Assembly: GCA_007136055.1 (NCBI GenBank)
Contig: SLHT01000279.1
Span: 1 to 16,489 of the forward strand
Length of the DNA stretch: 16,489 nt
Direction: 5' to 3'
Origin: Syntrophomonadaceae bacterium
Lineage (GTDB): Bacteria; Bacillota; Dethiobacteria; DTU022
The notes under the pieces are model-generated. The model was not told the DNA's origin, did not search any database, and saw only the letters and a program-made list of their open reading frames with translations. This document shows, piece by piece, positions 15,172 through 16,489 of this stretch. Position 1 is the first letter of the stretch. Every line of letters starts with the position of its first letter. The translations under genes and the position numbers were made by a program.

Positions 15172-15984
15172 ATGTTGGCGAGAAAAAAAGCGAGACCCAG
15201 AGATTTAAAAAATCAGCGATGGGCAGGTATTGTTGCGGCTATCCTCGCTTTAGGAATGGTAGTTTCACTGGTAGGAGCATATATTGGTCAGGCTGTCGGG
15301 GGCGGGGGAACGCCTTTAAACGAACAGCAGGCAGAACCTGAACCTGAAGATTACCTTGATTATTATGAAAGCGAAGTCGAACGCCTCGAAGAACAAATTC
15401 AGGAAGGTGAAGTCAGTGAGGCTTTGCTGCTGGAACTTGCCGAAAACTATCGCTATTTAACTATAGTTCAGCAGGTTTTCTTTAATGATCAGGAAGCCAT
15501 AGAAGAATATGAGGAGAAGCTGGTTTCTGTTTTTTCTTCGTTGGTCGAACTGGATCCGTTAAATCCGACCTACCGTCTTGAATTGATTAACCTCTATATT
15601 GAACAGGGAGGAAAGGAAGCGCTAATTGATGCTGAGATTGAGGCCGCGCAGGAGCTACTTCGTGAAGATCCCGATCCGAGGCTCCACCTCTCTCTGGTTC
15701 AACTCCTGATGGTTTCCGGTAAAGTAGAGCTTATGGAGGAAGAGGCTGAGTGGCTAGAAGAGTACCTTGAGGCAAGAGTCGGTTCAGGAATGCCTGATAA
15801 CGAAGAACGTTTCTACTATGCAGTCCTGCTTGGCGAATACCGGGGAGAAGCTGCCGCCGCCAAAGATATGCTCGAAGAAATCCTGGAACAGGAAAGCGAG
15901 GAAAGTTCCATTTACCAGAATGCCTTGGCTTACCTCGAGTATTTCAGTGCCGACAGCGAGGAACAGGAAATTATATTCGAGTAA
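15172..15984 (+). CDS. membrane-anchored acidic TPR-like protein
   Basis: 270 residues. A basic N-terminus (MLARKKARPRDLKNQR) precedes a single membrane helix at about 17-40 and a short Gly-rich segment, so the bulk lies outside the cytoplasm. The rest is strongly acidic and helical with TPR-like spacing (a LAENYRYL helix; VELDPLNPTYRLELINLYIE; LREDPDPRLHLSLVQLLMVSG; RFYYAVLLGEYRGEAAAAKD). GGGGGG lies 4 bases before ATG 15172, or 7 before an adjacent TTG. Its stop is 26 bases before the tatC-like gene, so the two are probably co-transcribed. I cannot assign a specific function. A role as a scaffold or a partner of the neighbouring translocase is inference from position only. Confidence 0.65.
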   Translation: MLARKKARPRDLKNQRWAGIVAAILALGMVVSLVGAYIGQAVGGGGTPLNEQQAEPEPEDYLDYYESEVERLEEQIQEGEVSEALLLELAENYRYLTIVQQVFFNDQEAIEEYEEKLVSVFSSLVELDPLNPTYRLELINLYIEQGGKEALIDAEIEAAQELLREDPDPRLHLSLVQLLMVSGKVELMEEEAEWLEEYLEARVGSGMPDNEERFYYAVLLGEYRGEAAAAKDMLEEILEQESEESSIYQNALAYLEYFSADSEEQEIIFE

Positions 15985-16010
15985 AAGCCAGGGAGGACAC
16001 AGCGTCACAT

Positions 16011-16489
16011 ATGGAAAAGCAAGACATGCTTCTTGTCCTGGAAGAGCTGCGAAACCGCCTGATTATAATTACTGTCACCGTTTTTGTTTTTGCTGTTGTC
16101 AGTTTTGCCTTTGCCGACTTAATCAGGCAAGTTCTGATTATGCCTGCTAACCTGGCCTATGAGGGTCTGGATTCGGAAGGGCTAGATTTACAGCTTGTCT
16201 TTCTAACCCCTTCCGAAGCGCTTTTGGCTAATCTGCGCCTGGCCTTCGTCACCAGCGCGGCAGTTGCCTTGCCCATCATTCTCTACCAGCTGCTTGCTAT
16301 TGCCATGAAGCTGGTAGGAAGGGCAAAAAAAGCTGCTGTTATACTAACCTTTGTGATGTATATATTATTCGGGTTGGGGACTTCATTTGCATACTTCGTG
16401 GTTTTACCTTTTGCCCTAAACTTTTTTATTGGTTTTTCAGGAGCCGATCTGGTTCCCACTTTTAGCATAGCCCGTTACTTAACTTTTAC
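16011..16489 (+). CDS. tatC: divergent TatC-like Sec-independent translocase subunit, 5' part
   Basis: The frame runs from ATG 16011 off the right edge (159 codons seen). TatC is the polytopic receptor of twin-arginine signal peptides. Visible marks: EELRNRL at 11-17 (E-L-R-RL of the amphipathic N-terminus), the first membrane helix, a periplasmic loop, FLTPSEALLANLRLAFV, ALPIILYQ, then GTSFAYFVVLPFALNFFIGF, close to the TatC consensus FAYFVV-P-AL-F. Departures are clear: the histidine that usually precedes ELR by three is V9, and the loop after ALPIILYQ lacks the usual PGL and acidic ER pair, reading LLAIAMKLVGRAKKAA instead. GGGAGG is 14 bases before the ATG, a long spacing. No tatA-like gene lies directly upstream; the TPR-like gene does. 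Confidence 0.75.
   Translation, partial: MEKQDMLLVLEELRNRLIIITVTVFVFAVVSFAFADLIRQVLIMPANLAYEGLDSEGLDLQLVFLTPSEALLANLRLAFVTSAAVALPIILYQLLAIAMKLVGRAKKAAVILTFVMYILFGLGTSFAYFVVLPFALNFFIGFSGADLVPTFSIARYLTF

Overview
The window looks like a chromosomal piece of an anaerobic Bacillota (Clostridia-type) bacterium of moderate GC content. The support is: strong GGAGG-type ribosome binding sites before most genes; GTG and TTG starts; Gram-positive-style lipoproteins and surface proteins; the Firmicutes-typical pairing of a YqfO/Nif3-type gene with a C4 zinc-ribbon coiled-coil gene; and anaerobe-type genes (acetyl-CoA hydrolase/CoA-transferase, XdhC maturation factor). The species cannot be named from this sequence.

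Layout. 1-2133 (+): the C-terminal end of a TetR-like regulator, then a phytoene-desaturase-like FAD oxidoreductase. 2250-2450: two strong stem-loops, the second a REP-like palindrome next to a GGGGTCAGGTCTTG signature. 2461-4899 (-): a leftward run made of a MORN-repeat lipoprotein split by an in-frame TGA, an HdeD/DUF308 membrane protein, a decayed unknown frame, a thiamine-binding (MTH1187/DUF77) gene with an internal deletion, and an intact alpha/beta hydrolase. 5034-5541 (+): a PrcB-like lipoprotein with a clear terminator. 5843-6952 (+): mnmA, a tRNA 2-thiouridylase. 7026-9969 (+): a good promoter, a DUF418 gene gutted by an internal deletion, a CoA-transferase and an XdhC-family protein. 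10054-12063 (+): a surface-anchored 5'-nucleotidase. 12156-14175 (+): D-amino-acid aminotransferase and Nif3-like protein, closed by a terminator. 14319-16489 (+): zinc-ribbon coiled-coil protein, a membrane-anchored TPR-like protein, and the start of a divergent tatC that runs off the window.

The most notable theme is gene decay. Two genes (DUF77 and DUF418) keep their exact 5' and 3' ends but have lost the middle. A third (MORN lipoprotein) is broken by one nonsense codon, and a fourth unknown frame carries a TAG. In the two deletion cases the remaining 3' end still carries the translation signals of the intact downstream gene (ATGA overlap; TAGGAGG stop/Shine-Dalgarno overlap), so the neighbours probably remain expressed. 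I found no rRNA, tRNA, CRISPR array or complete mobile element, and no convincing evidence for a wholly new multi-gene system. The best candidates for something new are the divergent TatC with its TPR-like neighbour, the REP-like element, and the decay pattern.
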